From Perkinsus olseni (taxonomy: Eukaryota; Perkinsozoa; Perkinsida; Perkinsidae), in the NCBI GenBank assembly GCA_013115135.1, contig JABANP010000146.1, positions 44,877-108,876 on the forward strand: 64,000 bases of DNA. The letters are read 5' to 3'. Under the pieces are notes generated by a model, which made no database searches, had not been told where the DNA came from, and worked only from the letters and a program-made list of their open reading frames with translations. The position numbers were made by a program, and so were the translations under genes. Positions 12,959-24,966 of this stretch are shown here, piece by piece; position 1 is the first letter of the stretch; the number at the start of each line of letters is the position of its first letter.

Positions 12959-14045
12959 TACCAACGTTTCTGCAACTCGTCGAGTTGCGTGGTCATCCAC
13001 GGCTCTCAGAATACTGAGGAGGACTTCGTGGTGTCTCTTTGGACGTACCTAAGAAGCGTGAGTTGGTGTCCAATGGTCTCATCAACTCGGTTGTCCTATT
13101 GTACCGCTGCCTTGATCTTTCTTGCGGTATCAGCAGCTGCCAAGGAGGATGGTCGTCGAGTGATGCAACAGATAAAGCTAGAAGCCCCTAACCTCAGCCA
13201 GGAGGTGACCGATAAGCGATACGCGTGGTACCGCTCCGCCTGCCTCAGGATATGTACTCACCTACATTGCCCCAGCAGTACCGATGCGATGCTTGTCGAG
13301 CCATCAGTTATCACATTCATGAATCGCTTCGGAAAGATGCTAATAAAATACGGGTGCGTCCTCCTGAAGGCTCAGGCTCTTGACGACATGCAGCTGCGCG
13401 GCGATCTGGACTCATCTGAGAAAAGCGCTTCTATTAAACGGTAATCAGTTGGGGCGTCTCCTTCAGGCCAGGCAGCTGCCTGAATATGAGATCATCGACA
13501 AGTTCGACGCGGTCTGTAAGGAGAAGTCATTCGACGGCTACGGCATCAGACGAGGGGTGAGCTTCGACCACCAGTCATCACCGCATCTCGACGGGTGTAC
13601 AGGACTGGCCATCCCGCGATGCCTCTCAGGGGAATGGTGAGAACGTCCTATCTGGTGTGGGGGTGAATCCTCCGGAGACTCTGACCCTCGACGGTCGGTC
13701 AGGCGGCGGAGGGTCGATACAGATGGGCGGTCAGCAGTGGTCCAGACGCCTCTCCGCAATGTGCCGACAATTAGTCGGTGAGATCTTCGCTCCGCTGTGG
13801 AATATCTCATCGCTCCGTCAGAGGAGATCGGCGAATACGAGTTGGTCCAGAAGTGGGCAGCGGAGGGAGAAGACACCCCCGCCGTCTGGCTGTGCAATTC
13901 CTATTGCGCTGCTACTGATAATTCCACCCGACCCGGCGAAGCGGTTGTTCCGAGCCGACATGAAGACGACGAGATGACATTGAAGGAGTTCATGCGGAGG
14001 ACAGGGTTCAAGGACGACACTTTCACGGGGAAGAGTGGGCTGTGA
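12959..14045 (+). CDS. unidentified protein, exons not fully resolved
   Basis: Several plus-strand pieces look coding but do not form one frame, so introns of the usual 40-60 nt must separate them. They include KEDGRRVMQQIKLEAPNLSQ (about 13140-13200), LGRLLQARQLPEYEIIDKFD (about 13450-13510) with KSFDGYGIR, and a final open stretch EYLIAPSEEIGEYELVQKW to MTLKEFMRRTGFKDD with a stop at 14045. I do not recognise the family. Start and exact exon limits are unknown. The minus-strand open frame at 13538-13897 is judged a shadow. Confidence 0.4.
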
Positions 14046-14213
14046 ATGGCTGCAGCTCTTCGGATGCAACCGAGCTGACTTTCAGGGACTCGCCAGGATT
14101 GGGTTCGAGTGATCGCGGACCTCGCCCGGAGCTCTCAATTCCGATAAGTTGAAGGCTTCTTCGCGTCATGCTGATGAGCTGTAGAAAATTTCCGGTCATC
14201 GGAGGATGCTGTA

Positions 14214-15400
14214 TTGTTGTCTTCAATATTACCGAACTCTCCACCAGTGCAAGTTCGACCTTCCCGTCAACGCCCATGGAGTTCCCATCGGAGTTCAAAA
14301 CCTTCGCCCCGACCGATGCTCGAGACCGGTGAGTGTAGGAGGGAAGGTTCCGAGCTGACTCATCTCGCCGTCCGCAGGTGCCCGGAGGAGGCGCCCCACC
14401 GAGTGGCTCTATTGAGGGACATCAATGACCGACTTACCCGTCAGCTGGCGTACCACCAAACTCGCCTGGAGTCTCACCAGCTTCTTCCGTGTCAGAGCCC
14501 ATCGCCTCAGCTCCCAGGGTCACCTTCATCGTCCTCATGTGAGAACTATGCTCAGCTATCTCGCAGGCCTCGACTCTCACAGTAGGCCTCCGGTCGAAGA
14601 CTCTTACGTGGACAATCGCCATTTGGCCGCCCAACCCCTCCCAGCATAGCCGTACGACCGGCTACTGCGAACGCGCTAGGTGTGGGCCACGGGGAGAGGA
14701 CTGATCTCTCTCTACCCGCAATTCAAATGTGCGTAGGTTGCCGTGCTTTTGCGCTGTAGTTTCACGAGGAAGTCTTTTTATTCAGGATTCGCCCGAGCAG
14801 TCAAGGATACGACCCTTCAACCCCTCATCATCAACATGCAGGGTGCGCGGTCAGATCTCGGATTATGAAATATTTTGTCTGAAAATTTGAAACAATTATG
14901 GCCCCAACCAGCTCGATTTTGCCCAGGAGGGCCTCGATAATTCGACTACTTTAATGGAGGGCCCACCCTCGACCTTCGTCCGGGGATCCGAGACTATTTT
15001 TCGGATGCTTCGAGTGTCGTAATCGACATGTATTTCATGTTCATCTTCAGGAGCATGAGCGCAACGAGTGCCTCCGCGGTTGAGGGGATGGCGTCTTTGA
15101 TGAAGTCGAAGGAAGCAGAACTACGGCGCCTCGAGTGAGCACGGCGAGGCTGTCCTGATTGGAGTTCTCTGCCGCAGGCAATCACTGGCTCGTTTGAGGG
15201 CGGAAAATGCAGAATTACTCCGTCGGAAACACGAGCGAGATGAAGCGTAAGAAGCTGAGGCGAGTTCACTTTCATGGACACCGTCTGCGCAGAACTGCCG
15301 TGAAGAGAGCAGCAGCGAGCCTGATGCGAGAACATACGACCCTCCTCGATGAATGGTCTGGCAGAATCGCTGAGTTTCTCCTGAACACAGTGAGATGATG
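14214..15400 (+). CDS. coiled-coil protein, exons partly resolved
   Basis: One splice is clear: TFAPTDARDR joins CPEEAPHRVALLRDIND across a GTGAGTG...CCGCAG intron (about 14330-14378), followed by RLTRQLAYHQTRLE. Further exons read EHERNECLR (about 15050), MKSKEAELRRLE (about 15100), LARLRAENAELLRRKHERDE (about 15185-15240, after a CTGCCGCAG acceptor) and KRAAASLMREHTTLLDEW (about 15300). Charged heptad-like spacing of Leu, Ala and Glu suggests a long coiled coil. Function is unknown; a cytoskeletal or ciliary role would fit the neighbours but is inference. Confidence 0.45.
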
Positions 15401-16743
15401 AACTCTGGGCCACCAAAAGCTGCCCTGCAGGTGGGCTCGAGCGAGGAGGGTGTGGTTGGGCATGCATGATTACTATTATGTTCCTCTCTCTGACATTTGC
15501 ATGCTTTGTGACTTCTAGTCTGTTGACCAACGGGTTTTGTGTTATTGATATTAGTCACCCTCGTACAATATCGAAGGGGGTGTGCTGCAAAACAAAGAGA
15601 CTTCAGCAAGTGACCTCGAAGTGTGCAAAGCGATGCAGAACTGTCAAGGCCGGAGAGGCAAGGGGAGCTTCATCAAAACGCCCTAATGAAGAGATACTAT
15701 AGCAGCATTCACTAGGCGAGGATCAACACGTTACTTCTGGTGACACCCGCCGATAGAGACTGTTACCGGCAGAAGTAAGTAACCAGTTAAAGGCGATCCG
15801 GGAGGTTCCAGTGACGTGGGACGTGGAAAAGAGGGGGTTGAGGGAACAGTGTTAGTAGTAACACCCGCACTGGCTGACTCAACAACACCTGGGATGGACA
15901 TAGGAATGAGTATAATGGGAATTAAAGCTTCTTCTTCTATCCATTTCAGCCGATGGGCTGCAACCGTTTCATGCAGCGAATATTGGGCGAGCGAGATTCG
16001 TGCGTGCGCGCGCGAACAAACAGTGAACGGCACTTGCACGCTCACTCATAACCGAAAAACAGGAGACAGCAGTCGAAGCAGCGAGGGGGCAGCTAGCGAG
16101 CAAGCCGCGGAGGAGTTACATGAGCTCTGTTGGGTGGGGTAGTTCTTCCGAGCAAAGGCAGCCTGAGCCAGTTGAAGAGTGCTCTTGAACTCTGTTGTTG
16201 TTCTCTTCCAAGCCAGAACCCGTTCTCGGCCAAACCCACGCCGTGCGGGGCGTGCAACTGTCCCAGAAACACGTGCAGCCTCCTCCATGTGGAGGGAGAT
16301 TGGTGTGGTTCGCACGGCCGTCTAGGGAAGGATAGTCCCTCTTCGTAGGCATGAGGAGAACCGACTTGTCGTCTCACAATCGTGACAGCGTCACCCTTCA
16401 TCCTCGCAAGCCTGTCCTTGAGCGCATCTGAACACTCGGCTGGTCGTAGGGACGGGTCCAAGGTCGCGCCGCTGTCTCCCTATGTGTTGCATATTTATGC
16501 GTAACGATACCGTAACAATCTCAACAATAGAGACTTCAGAGGCCCTGGCTTCCACCTCTGAGCAGCAAGGCATCGGAGTTTGGCGATGAGCTGCACTGTC
16601 GGAGCTACAGGCGATGACCACCAGCCGCTGAGTCTTTTGGTGATGGCGCGGTGCACGCATGCACACCGTTAGCTACGCTGAGGGAACCCGATCACCACCG
16701 AACGAATTCTTTTGCCCCCACCCCATTAACTTCAAGGATACAA
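15401..16743. other. unresolved stretch
   Basis: No gene supported. Short open frames on both strands at 15730-16140 and 16050-16460 have no motif or signal peptide. An exon of the neighbouring coiled-coil gene could extend into the first part. Confidence 0.4.
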
Positions 16744-17160
16744 ATGCGCTTCGCAATTCTGCCCCTTGCCGTGGTTGCTATGGCCCAGGTCGCTCTGGGA
16801 CAGGACTCCTGCCCTACAGGAGATGCTCAGTGCGACGCTGAAATGCCTGGCTCCTACTGCAAGTTCTATCAGGGTAACCGTGTTTGCCAAGGCACTGATA
16901 CTCCTTGCTACTGTACCACCACTCCGCCACCTCCTCCTTCACCCACACCCTCCGCTGGACCATGCCCCGATGGTGATGCTTACTGCCAACAGCAGACCGG
17001 TGATCCCACTTCTTACTGCAAGGCTGCCTACCAGTTTGGGCCTGGTGGGGGCGTCTGCCAAGGCTCCGACGAACCTTGTACTTGTGGTGGTGGACCTACT
17101 TCCCCCGGGCCGACTTCCGCCGGCCCGACTCCCACAATGGCGCCGACAACTTCCCGCTAG
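16744..17160 (+). CDS. secreted Cys-rich protein, family S (two domains)
   Basis: Single-exon gene of 138 aa. A signal peptide starts MRFAILPLAVVAMAQVALGQ. Domain 1 follows (DSCPTGDAQCD...SYCKFYQGNRVCQG...CYC), then a proline-rich linker, then domain 2 (PCPDGDAYCQQQTGDPTSYC...GPGGGVCQG...CTCGG) and a short Pro/Thr tail TSPGPTSAGPTPT. Each domain has six Cys spaced C-x5-C-x(8-11)-C...C-x(6-7)-C-x-C, probably three disulphides. Paralogues are at 29196-31001, 33351-34319 and, degenerate, at 61509-61905. The Thr/Pro tails suggest O-glycosylation. Role unknown; surface or secreted function is inferred from the signal peptide. Confidence 0.85.
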   Translation: MRFAILPLAVVAMAQVALGQDSCPTGDAQCDAEMPGSYCKFYQGNRVCQGTDTPCYCTTTPPPPPSPTPSAGPCPDGDAYCQQQTGDPTSYCKAAYQFGPGGGVCQGSDEPCTCGGGPTSPGPTSAGPTPTMAPTTSR

Positions 17161-17721
17161 TAACTATACTATATCAACGATGGAGATCTAGAACTGCCAT
17201 TACTGATGTCCTCGTTCAGTCATTTCCATAGACGATCGGCTATGTTAAGCTCAAGCTGGTCATAGTGACTTGCTAGGTTCCGCAACGTCACATCGAGGAA
17301 GGTCAATGATGCTCAAACTTTCAGACTCTTATTATCACACAGTTATCGTCATCGTAGCTATCAACAGTTTAACGACTTCGTGTCGTCGAAAGTAGGAGCC
17401 TTTATCTTCTGGCTATACACCTCATGTTGCGTTTTCTTTACAGTAGTGGCGAATGGTAGGCAAGGCACTGGCCGAATCGCCTGTCGCTGCGGGAACGACT
17501 TCGAACTCGCGTTCGCCGGATAAGTGTGGCGCTCCGGTTCGATGGCATTTATTGCTGCAAAGTTACCGGATATCATGCGCACCATATCATAGCGGAGATT
17601 CCGGAGCGTTCATTGAACGCCGTTCAATAGCTGCCAGAAAGTTGAGAACTCACCGATGGCCCGCCATAGAATGTTTCGCTTGCTTGTTGTCGAGAACACG
17701 ATACCCGACAGAGAAGGAAAG
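17161..17721. other. 3' flank of the family S gene
   Basis: No gene. Around 17297-17323, AAGGTCAATGATGCTCAAACTTTCAG resembles in part the 3' flank shared by the two larger paralogues (ATGAGGTCAATGACGCTCAA), supporting common descent of the gene blocks. Confidence 0.5.
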
Positions 17722-20262
17722 TCATTCCATATAGCCTCTCTCGAGGTGGTGATGTACACTCCCATTCATCGCATCATCTGTGATCTGCTCAAACATCATG
17801 AAGTCCCAATAATGCCGCTCCGCCCACGTTCCGTTAATATCGCGTTGCTGCGGCCTCTTATGAAAGTTCCCGCATGACGATGATCGACATATGCTGGGCC
17901 AAATGCCAACCGCGAAGGCCATGAGAGGAGAGCCGCTCCGGTCGGTGTCGTAGTCCGGGCAGCACGTTCCACCGCCGAGCATGGTTGAGTTGGATTGAGA
18001 TACGCGGCTGAGGTCCTGTGATGTCCGATTTACTCCAGGGGAGGAGTGGATAGTCATCGAGGAGGTCCGCTATGGCTGGGGCGAGGTCCGACGGGCTCCC
18101 CCGGCACAACTGGTTGCTGCTGTTGTATCTATCAGGGATGAGCCTCAATGATGTCCCCCTGTTGCCAGAGGCCTGGGGACTCACCTCCAATTTATGACAT
18201 AGTCAACCACTGGATCCCCGCACACTCGATCACCCAGACCCATCACCAGTTGAGAACGGTTAGTTGTGGTATTATGTCCCGTCCACAGAGGTGTCACTTG
18301 ACCGCTCAGAGCAGTTCGAACGACATCGATTCGATCACTCGGGCCGCCCCAAACTCGTTCAAGCTCGGTCATCTGGAAGTAGCTATCTTGTACGCTGCGT
18401 GACAGGCGAGCGTCGACGTAGTTGAGGGGATCCCCGAGGAAGAGGTCCAAGACGATTTGAAAGCCATAGTTGGTGAGGTTGTACTGCGGCAAATCAACTG
18501 TCTCATTGGCCGTGAGGAGGAGCTCAACAGCGTTCCACAAATTTCCGATGTAGGGCGTGTACGGATCTGGCCGATCTACATAGTAATCGGGTTGAACCTG
18601 GAAGAATACAGTCCTTCAATCTTAAAGTGTTGAAGCGAACAGGATGACTTGTTTGTCGGCTGGCAGGGGGTTGTGAAGGGTTTCCGGACGCGGAGGCTGG
18701 CCTTTCAAATAGTAGTCGGCTGTGTTAGTGACAACATCCGCTATTCGGTAACGCATGGGTATGTAGTCAAGGTAGAATAGACCGCGAATGATCGCGCGGG
18801 GAGCACGACCTCCTTCCGCCAAGTAGTGACCGGAGTTATACCTGACACCAGACGATGACACGGCGAAGAAGGGGCTCGTCCTCCTTACTGGAGTGATTCC
18901 CATCCCATCCCCGTACCAATGCCGGGTACTCCGATGAAAGCATAGGGGTGTCCGAAGCTGAGCTGGCTGGCTGTCTCCTCGAAGTCGGCCACTGGTGATG
19001 GCTGATGGAGGTGGTCAGCAAAGACGTGGGACCACATACCGAAGTGGTAAGCGCCGCAAAATTCCATCGCCTGGGATACTGACTGGGGCGGACAGACTTC
19101 TACTTCATGGCCACCTTAGCGAGGGTGGGCGTCACATGCCACTCCCATGCATCGACGCTGAGGACTATCACAAAGACGTCACTTCCGAAGCGCTTCAGAT
19201 CCGCTGCCATCCTACTGGAAGCGTCCGCGTCGGCGAACGTGTCGTACCTGTCGATGGGCGATCGGCCATAATGACGCGGGCTGCTACATTCGCATGTGAA
19301 GAAGGTGGAGGTTATGACGGTCCAATACGACCAGGAGGAGTCCTCGCTCAGTACTCCTCCGAAAAATAACTTCGCCATTCACCCTGAGGCTTCCCCAACC
19401 GGCGTTGTTCCGACCGGTCCCTCTGAAGGGGCTTGCTAATCGAAACATGAGATGTGATTCTTCACATTATCTCGAAGGGAGCTCGGTCGACTGCCCCCGG
19501 GCGTATGGTGTGGGCCAACAAAGTCTTGATGGACCATGGACTGTCCCCTTGCCTTAGCCCGACTGCTCGGATGCGGAACTCGTACGAGCACCCTTCACAA
19601 ACCTCTTCGGTGATCTAACGAGCGAGCATCGCCATGCTAGTCGCGAAAAGGTGGCCAACGCACTTCCCAGTTGAAGACGCGTCCTGGACCGATAAAGATG
19701 GGCTGCCATCGACTCCATTCTACTCGTTCGTCCACAGTGTACGTGGCTGTTGAGCTCAGGGAGGATGCACCGTCCCAAGACGACAAATTGCCGGTGTGCG
19801 CCCTCCTTTCAAGGACATCCTGGTAGATCTCAGTCGCCGTCTGCGGGCCATCCGTACCCTACACAAATGACTTGCCGGATGACGGCGAACCCACCGGACC
19901 TGTCTCCTGTGCCAAAGGGACGCCTCTCGCAGCCTATCGGTCAGGTCCTCAGCCTTGCCTAAGCTACTGGGGATAGGATGCCGGACCTGGACCTCGTAAC
20001 CGCGTACCTTGACTCCAGCTCTCTCCTTGGATAGCGGACTGTCACCTACTTGGTCGAATGGATGGCTTGCTGCGTCCCAGGCTAGAAGAATTGATCGTCG
20101 TGTGGCCCTGCCTGAATGCCATTCGTGAAAGCGAGGGGGTATCCAGAGGTGGTCATGGTAGAGCTGCGCTGTCGATGGCGGGTCGTTTTCCCCTGGGTAA
20201 TGACGGGATGTTACTGCTTGCCAGGAAGCGATAAGTACCGGCAAAAATGATAAAAGGCTCAT
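17722..20262 (-). CDS. large secreted or type I protein with an ILEI-like stretch
   Basis: A multi-exon minus-strand gene. The ATG at 20262 opens a signal peptide, MSLLSFLPVLIASWQAVTS. Later exons include GVKVRGYEVQVRHPI (about 20000), WQPIFIGPGRVFNWEV (about 19690), FGSDVFVIVLSVDAWEW (about 19180), MEFCGAYHFGMW and HPYAFIGVPGIGTGMGWES (about 18920), AEGGRAPRAIIRGLFYLDY (about 18790) and NLTNYGFQIVLDLFLGDPLN (about 18450), with several N-x-S/T sites. The D-x-F-V-I-V-L-S-V-D...AFIG-x-x-G pattern recalls the ILEI/PANDER (FAM3-type) carbohydrate-binding fold. That is a weak assignment. Exons between these blocks and the C terminus are unresolved. Confidence 0.45.
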
Positions 20263-22642
20263 CGGCCAACTAAGGTGGAGAGGAGAATAACCCATAGAGT
20301 GGCCGAAACTCTCCCGCACGACGGCCGATGTGTGAAGGTCGTTTCTCTGATCCGACCTTGCTTCAAAGTCGCTGATGTCAATAAAACAGTAGATGGAAGA
20401 TTGAATTCCAGACGGCAAGGGTCGGGTTTCGTGACATATCCGCAATTGCCGTCACGCTGGACCTGACTCATTTACATGAGGTATGCTGCGCCTCTGCTGT
20501 AAGCGAACACGATGCCACACTGGTAGTCTCATAAAGGGTGGAGAAATAAAGTCCTGAAAGACGCCCGTGGTCATCGTAGCTGATTCGGGTACTCTCCGGA
20601 ATGGACTACAAACCGAGATGTACAAACAGAAAGGAGCCCTCTGAGGTTGGCGTGAATCAGAATCGGCAATCCCTCACTCTATCGATGCCACTGGCGGCCT
20701 TCAGTGTAACGAAAGGAGGATCGACCGCCTCATGATGGCAGGCGAACGGGTGTCACAGTGGTCCCTACAGACAAGCCTAAGCGACAGTTCCTTCTTGGTC
20801 CTGGAGAAGGCACATCGTTCACTCATAGACCTCACATGGATCGACTCTTTTGCTCACGAGGACAACAATCTGTTAAGTAGTGTTGCACTTGCAACCATCG
20901 TCACAGTTCAGGAGGCTTTGGTAGTTACCGGCTGACCTCGAAAACTAACACTGTGTGAGGTCTTATCGGAGAAGACCTCTACCTCGGAATTGGTCGTGTG
21001 CAACACCCAGCTGCCCGGACAGTTCGCTGAAGGGGACGGGCATCGAATGCCTCAGTAGGATGATCACAGGCTCCACTCGCGGGTAGCCCTCGAGGGCTCT
21101 GGAACCTCGGCCCAAGGTGGCGGTACTCGGACACACGAAGCACAGGATGGCGACGAGGGAGGGTATGACAGCGCGCTGTTCAAGAGGATAGGTTTATAAT
21201 TCTCTCTGGCTAGTTCGACCCAGGAGTAGAGCTGCACTTCAACATAGTATAGTGCGGCTTTTCGAGACGGGGCTCAAAGAGTTGTGGAACCGCGCCTGCA
21301 GGTTTGTGCCCGGCCTCGCGTAATTTCATCCTTCCACTCAACTCATCCATTCTCAACTCGCTCACGGCCATTCCATCCATCAAAGAAGGCCAAAAAATGC
21401 AAATTATCATTTCAGCCAGCTCTGTTTCATCCAGTATCTCTTCGCCCGGAAGTTTATTCATCCGTCGAACTCCTCAACATGCCATCACGAAGCCGCTTTG
21501 CGACGGCATGTTGAGGACTGCCCGTATGCTGCTGTGTATGCTTCTTCTCAGCTGCTACTTGTACTTCAGCTGCCAAGCGGTGAATGACGGGCTCAGCAGT
21601 GCGAGATTATGCGCAACCCGTCGCAGGCTGTGACTCAGAACATGTTTTCAACGCCGTAACGCGCAGTCCGCGTTTGGGTGGTGACGCGTGCACTATTCTA
21701 CTCAACAACTAGAGTAGAGTGGATTGGATAGGAGATCTACGATAAGCAGGAAGGGCGTAGGGAGTACAATAGCCAAGGGACAGAAGCTTTAGAGCTACTC
21801 TTAGGAATTGTTTGATGGGACAGTGCACGCGTTGAACCATTGAAGAAATGCGCCCAGAGCTGTGCATAGAGCACGGAACATGCAAACGCGCTAGAATAGA
21901 GCGAGAACATAGTCGCTTCGGCGGACAATAAAATAAAAGGAAATAAGGAACCGGTTGCTTTGAGGTATTTCAGGATTTTGTTGTAACGTAGAAGGGTTGC
22001 CGCTGTGTTGAATGAGAAGCAGCAGTCACACGGGAGAAAAAACGTGAGCCGAAGGAATAGCAGAATTCGGCAAATGAGCGAGAAGTTTGGTTTGCCGTCC
22101 GATTCAATCACAACGGGCCTTGCTGCTAATCTAACTGCATCAGGAGAAGCGACGATGGGCGAAGTGCATGCTTGCGCGCCACCAAGGCAGTGCCTCTATA
22201 TGCTTTGCAAGGTAACTCTATCAGGAGCGTACTCGACCCGATCGACTTGGTTGAAATTAACAGGCCTTCCGAGGCTAGTCTACAGCTGTGTTCTACTCGC
22301 CCTGACTGATTCCAACACAAGTGTGAACAGAGAAGCGGAGAAAGTGACGAGTTTGAATGCAGCTTCGAGAAGGACGGAGCCAAGGACGAAGAATCGCAAT
22401 TACATTGACGATTCGCGAAGACTTCATCATCGTCATCATGTATACAAGCTAGCATGCCCGCTTGGCTGCTGGTCCTTCAACAGCTGCATATTAACTATTT
22501 GTGAACGGAGTTATTTTTGGTAGTCCGGACGACTGGCACTAAACTAGAAAAATAGAGCTGAAAATTGAAAAAAAGAGAGAGCGACCGCCGACGGCGTCGG
22601 CCCGGCGGGGCATCGCTAGGCTATCTCGAAGCAGGGGCAAAG
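20263..22642. other. unresolved stretch
   Basis: Open frames exist, for example plus 20732-20935 and a hydrophobic minus-strand frame at 21737-22111. None has a recognised motif, convincing start or splice support. A purine-rich GAAAAAAAGAGAG tract lies near 22567. Confidence 0.35.
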
Positions 22643-23336
22643 CTAAGCCAAGTACAAGCAGGCGTATTGCCCCACCCCTGGGACATACATACAGGACGCT
22701 CCCATTTGGCAATCCTGAGAAAACTAAGATGCTTCCACAGTGGAGCAGCAGATGGACTATTCACCTTATTCGATCTGCACTTGATGTAACAACGGCCGAA
22801 GGGCATACATCCTACTGAGTACCAAGGGCCAGTCGGAGGGCAAGTGTCAGTCGTTGTACATTTCTCAGCACATACGCCGTATATGGGTGCACCCACTTTG
22901 TTCTGAGAACACATTAACAATTGTGAGGTCGCTTGCTTGGGGCTGTCAACTTCTCTAGGAGCAGTCTCTGCTTACATAAAGAAGGATTATATCGTTAACC
23001 TTGCAAGCGTACCCGCCGGCGGTGTTTATTAGCGGCTTTTCGTAGTCATACCCGCCTGAGCCAGGAAAGGATGTCTACTGGGAGCCATTTCGGTGAAGAT
23101 TTCCCACGCATCTCCTCAGCGAGGAATCTCTCGGAGGAGTCTGCGGTATGCAAGCTGGCATTTCCCAAAGGAACCATAGGGTGAGAGGTCTGGTTGCTGA
23201 ATAGAGGACTTGACGGGTCTCTCAATAGAATAACTTACACTTACTAGTGGCGCTTGGCAGATCCTTCCATCTTGAGTCCCAGGGCGACACCACTTAGATA
23301 GAGTAAGTACAGGATGCTGGCTACGACGGTATGCAT
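22643..23336 (-). CDS. secreted Cys-rich protein, family C member A (5 exons)
   Basis: Exons are 23245-23336, 23108-23154, 22976-23055, 22765-22902 and 22643-22714, totalling 429 nt (142 aa) with no frame break. The ATG at 23336 starts the signal peptide MHTVVASILYLLYLSGVALG. Exon 3 has GGYDYEKPLIN and ends at ...IILLY before a GTAAG donor. Exon 4 has YGVCAEKCTTTDTCPPTG and CMPFGRCYIKC. Exon 5 is DCQMGASCMYVPG...YACLYLA. Member A lacks one of the exon-3 Cys of its sisters (INTAGGYAC instead of NNC-x-GC-x-C). The same exon phases and Cys order occur in members B, C and D. Function unknown. The start was chosen because it alone gives a signal peptide and the phase needed by exon 2. Confidence 0.85.
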
Positions 23337-23405
23337 TGTGTGGAGGTAACACATTACTCGTAAGGGAGAAATCTCAAGCCCTCCAAGCCACAAGTCCCAG
23401 CTCGG

Positions 23406-23475
23406 ATCGGTAATACCGATTAGATTGATGTCCCATCATACCGAGTAATTACGATTGAGCATCAATCTAATCGGT
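23406..23475. repeat. overlapping hairpins with 7-bp and 16-bp perfect arms
   Basis: ATCGGTA-A-TACCGAT (23406-23420) overlaps a larger inverted repeat, ACCGATTAGATTGATG (23415-23430) with its exact complement at 23460-23475. The two structures share bases, so they are mutually exclusive folds. Confidence 0.8.
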
Positions 23476-23513
23476 GAAACTCTGGGAAAACTCCACACGC
23501 ATGTACTCTGTTC

Positions 23514-23815
23514 CTAGCAGGAACGGGCGGAAGTAGACGGCCGCTGTCTAATTAACGCCGTCCAAAAGTGGATACTCGTCACTCCCTCGCCAATAGCGTC
23601 GGAAAACGTCACAGCAGTGCGCCTACAGTGAAAGTGAGTGATGTCCTTACTCACTTCCGTCTGACAGAATCCATCGCCCTCAGGGACGCCCAATTCCTTT
23701 ACCTTCTCTACAACCGCCCCGCAAAAACACTTTGCTGATTTCGTGGTGACGTAGTGTACGTCGTACACACGGTTCGGCAACCAGAGTAAGAAACCACAGC
23801 AACCCAAAGCATTTT
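23514..23815 (-). CDS. possible small secreted Cys-containing protein
   Basis: The minus strand is open from about 23807 to a stop near 23514, with KCFCGAVVEKVKELGVPEGD, FCQTEVSKDITHFHCRRT and FSDAIGEGVTSIHFW. An ATG-led hydrophobic start MKMLWVAVVSYSG lies immediately upstream in another frame, so either a splice or a frameshift would be needed to join it. No family recognised. Confidence 0.3.
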
Positions 23816-24966
23816 CATATTCTACGTGCTGAGTCTAACCTCGTTCTCACTCACGCATCAGGCATTGTCGCTCAATTCTAGAATTCTGAGCCGACGCCCG
23901 TGTTTGCATTAGTCGTCCGTAATCCGGAAGACAAACGCGTGTCTATCGATCGCCATCAGCTTCATCAATGTGACGTATGGAAATTCCCACAGGAGAAGGG
24001 CAAATGGCCGTACACAATGTCGTAGGAGCCCGCGGATGGGCTATGTACTGCAAGGCTATGAATGTCGGTTATAAGTGTGTGGCAGCATGGAATGAGCCGT
24101 GAGTGGGCGTGGCAGTGAGGAGACAGCATGGCGGTGACGCAACCGTGTATTTGCACACTAGGTTCCCTGAGTTGATATTGCATACTGTGCGAATGAAATA
24201 AGTGGATGCCACATCATTACGGGTGATCGAGTGTTCGTAGGACAGTCGGTTGTGAAGCTCCTCAGTGCTGAGCGAAATCCAAGGCACTCCTAGCACACAC
24301 AAGGACAGATGAAATTCTCAGGGAAGGTGGATGCAATGCCAGCGATGTAACCGTTAAGGTTCCTTCCAAGTTTTGCCTGCCAGTTGGGGAGATCTCGGCA
24401 AGTTTAGCAATCCTTAGTGGAGTAGAGAGTCAACACACGACAGTCGTTCAGAGTCGCCGATGATATAACACGCTGTCTCGCAGTGACGCGCGTCGGTAGG
24501 TGGCGCAAGGGTGAACAGCCTTCTTGTGGTACATATCAACTCAAACGTGCTGTCTTAGCCCTTGCCTCATCAGTTGAGTATATCGGTAACGTCAAGCCGA
24601 GTGTTGACGCCGGTCTGCGACCGTATCCAGGCCTGGGAATCACTGGTACTCCCAGTCTGGGAGGCGACTAGGTCGGCTGGTCTGTCCCTTTCACCCGTAC
24701 TTGCGTGCGTGCGTGAGCGCTATAGATTAACCAGGCCTCACGTTACCAGTATGGCTGGCGGTTTTCCATCCCGTCGCCTTACTACTGACGCGGCATACAT
24801 GGGCAAGCTATAATAAAGTAGTTGATTGGACCACTTCGGAAAACTAAGTTTGGTTTCCTACCGTAGCCGATATGGCAGGGTTTGCGGTCTGTCTAACGAA
24901 TATGTGTCGTCCACAGTTTCCTGTGTTGAGTATGGGTTGTTCGGTCAGGTTATCTCAGCTCGACTA
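23816..24966. other. unresolved stretch
   Basis: Nothing supported. Short open frames on both strands lack motifs. Confidence 0.4.

Noticed and set aside
13538..13897. Minus-strand open frame of 119 codons
   Set aside because: It is antisense to a coding-like plus-strand region, with an Arg/His-rich composition typical of a shadow frame.
21737..22111. Hydrophobic minus-strand frame as a membrane protein
   Set aside because: Hydrophobicity arises from T-rich sequence; no start context, splice partner or motif supports it.
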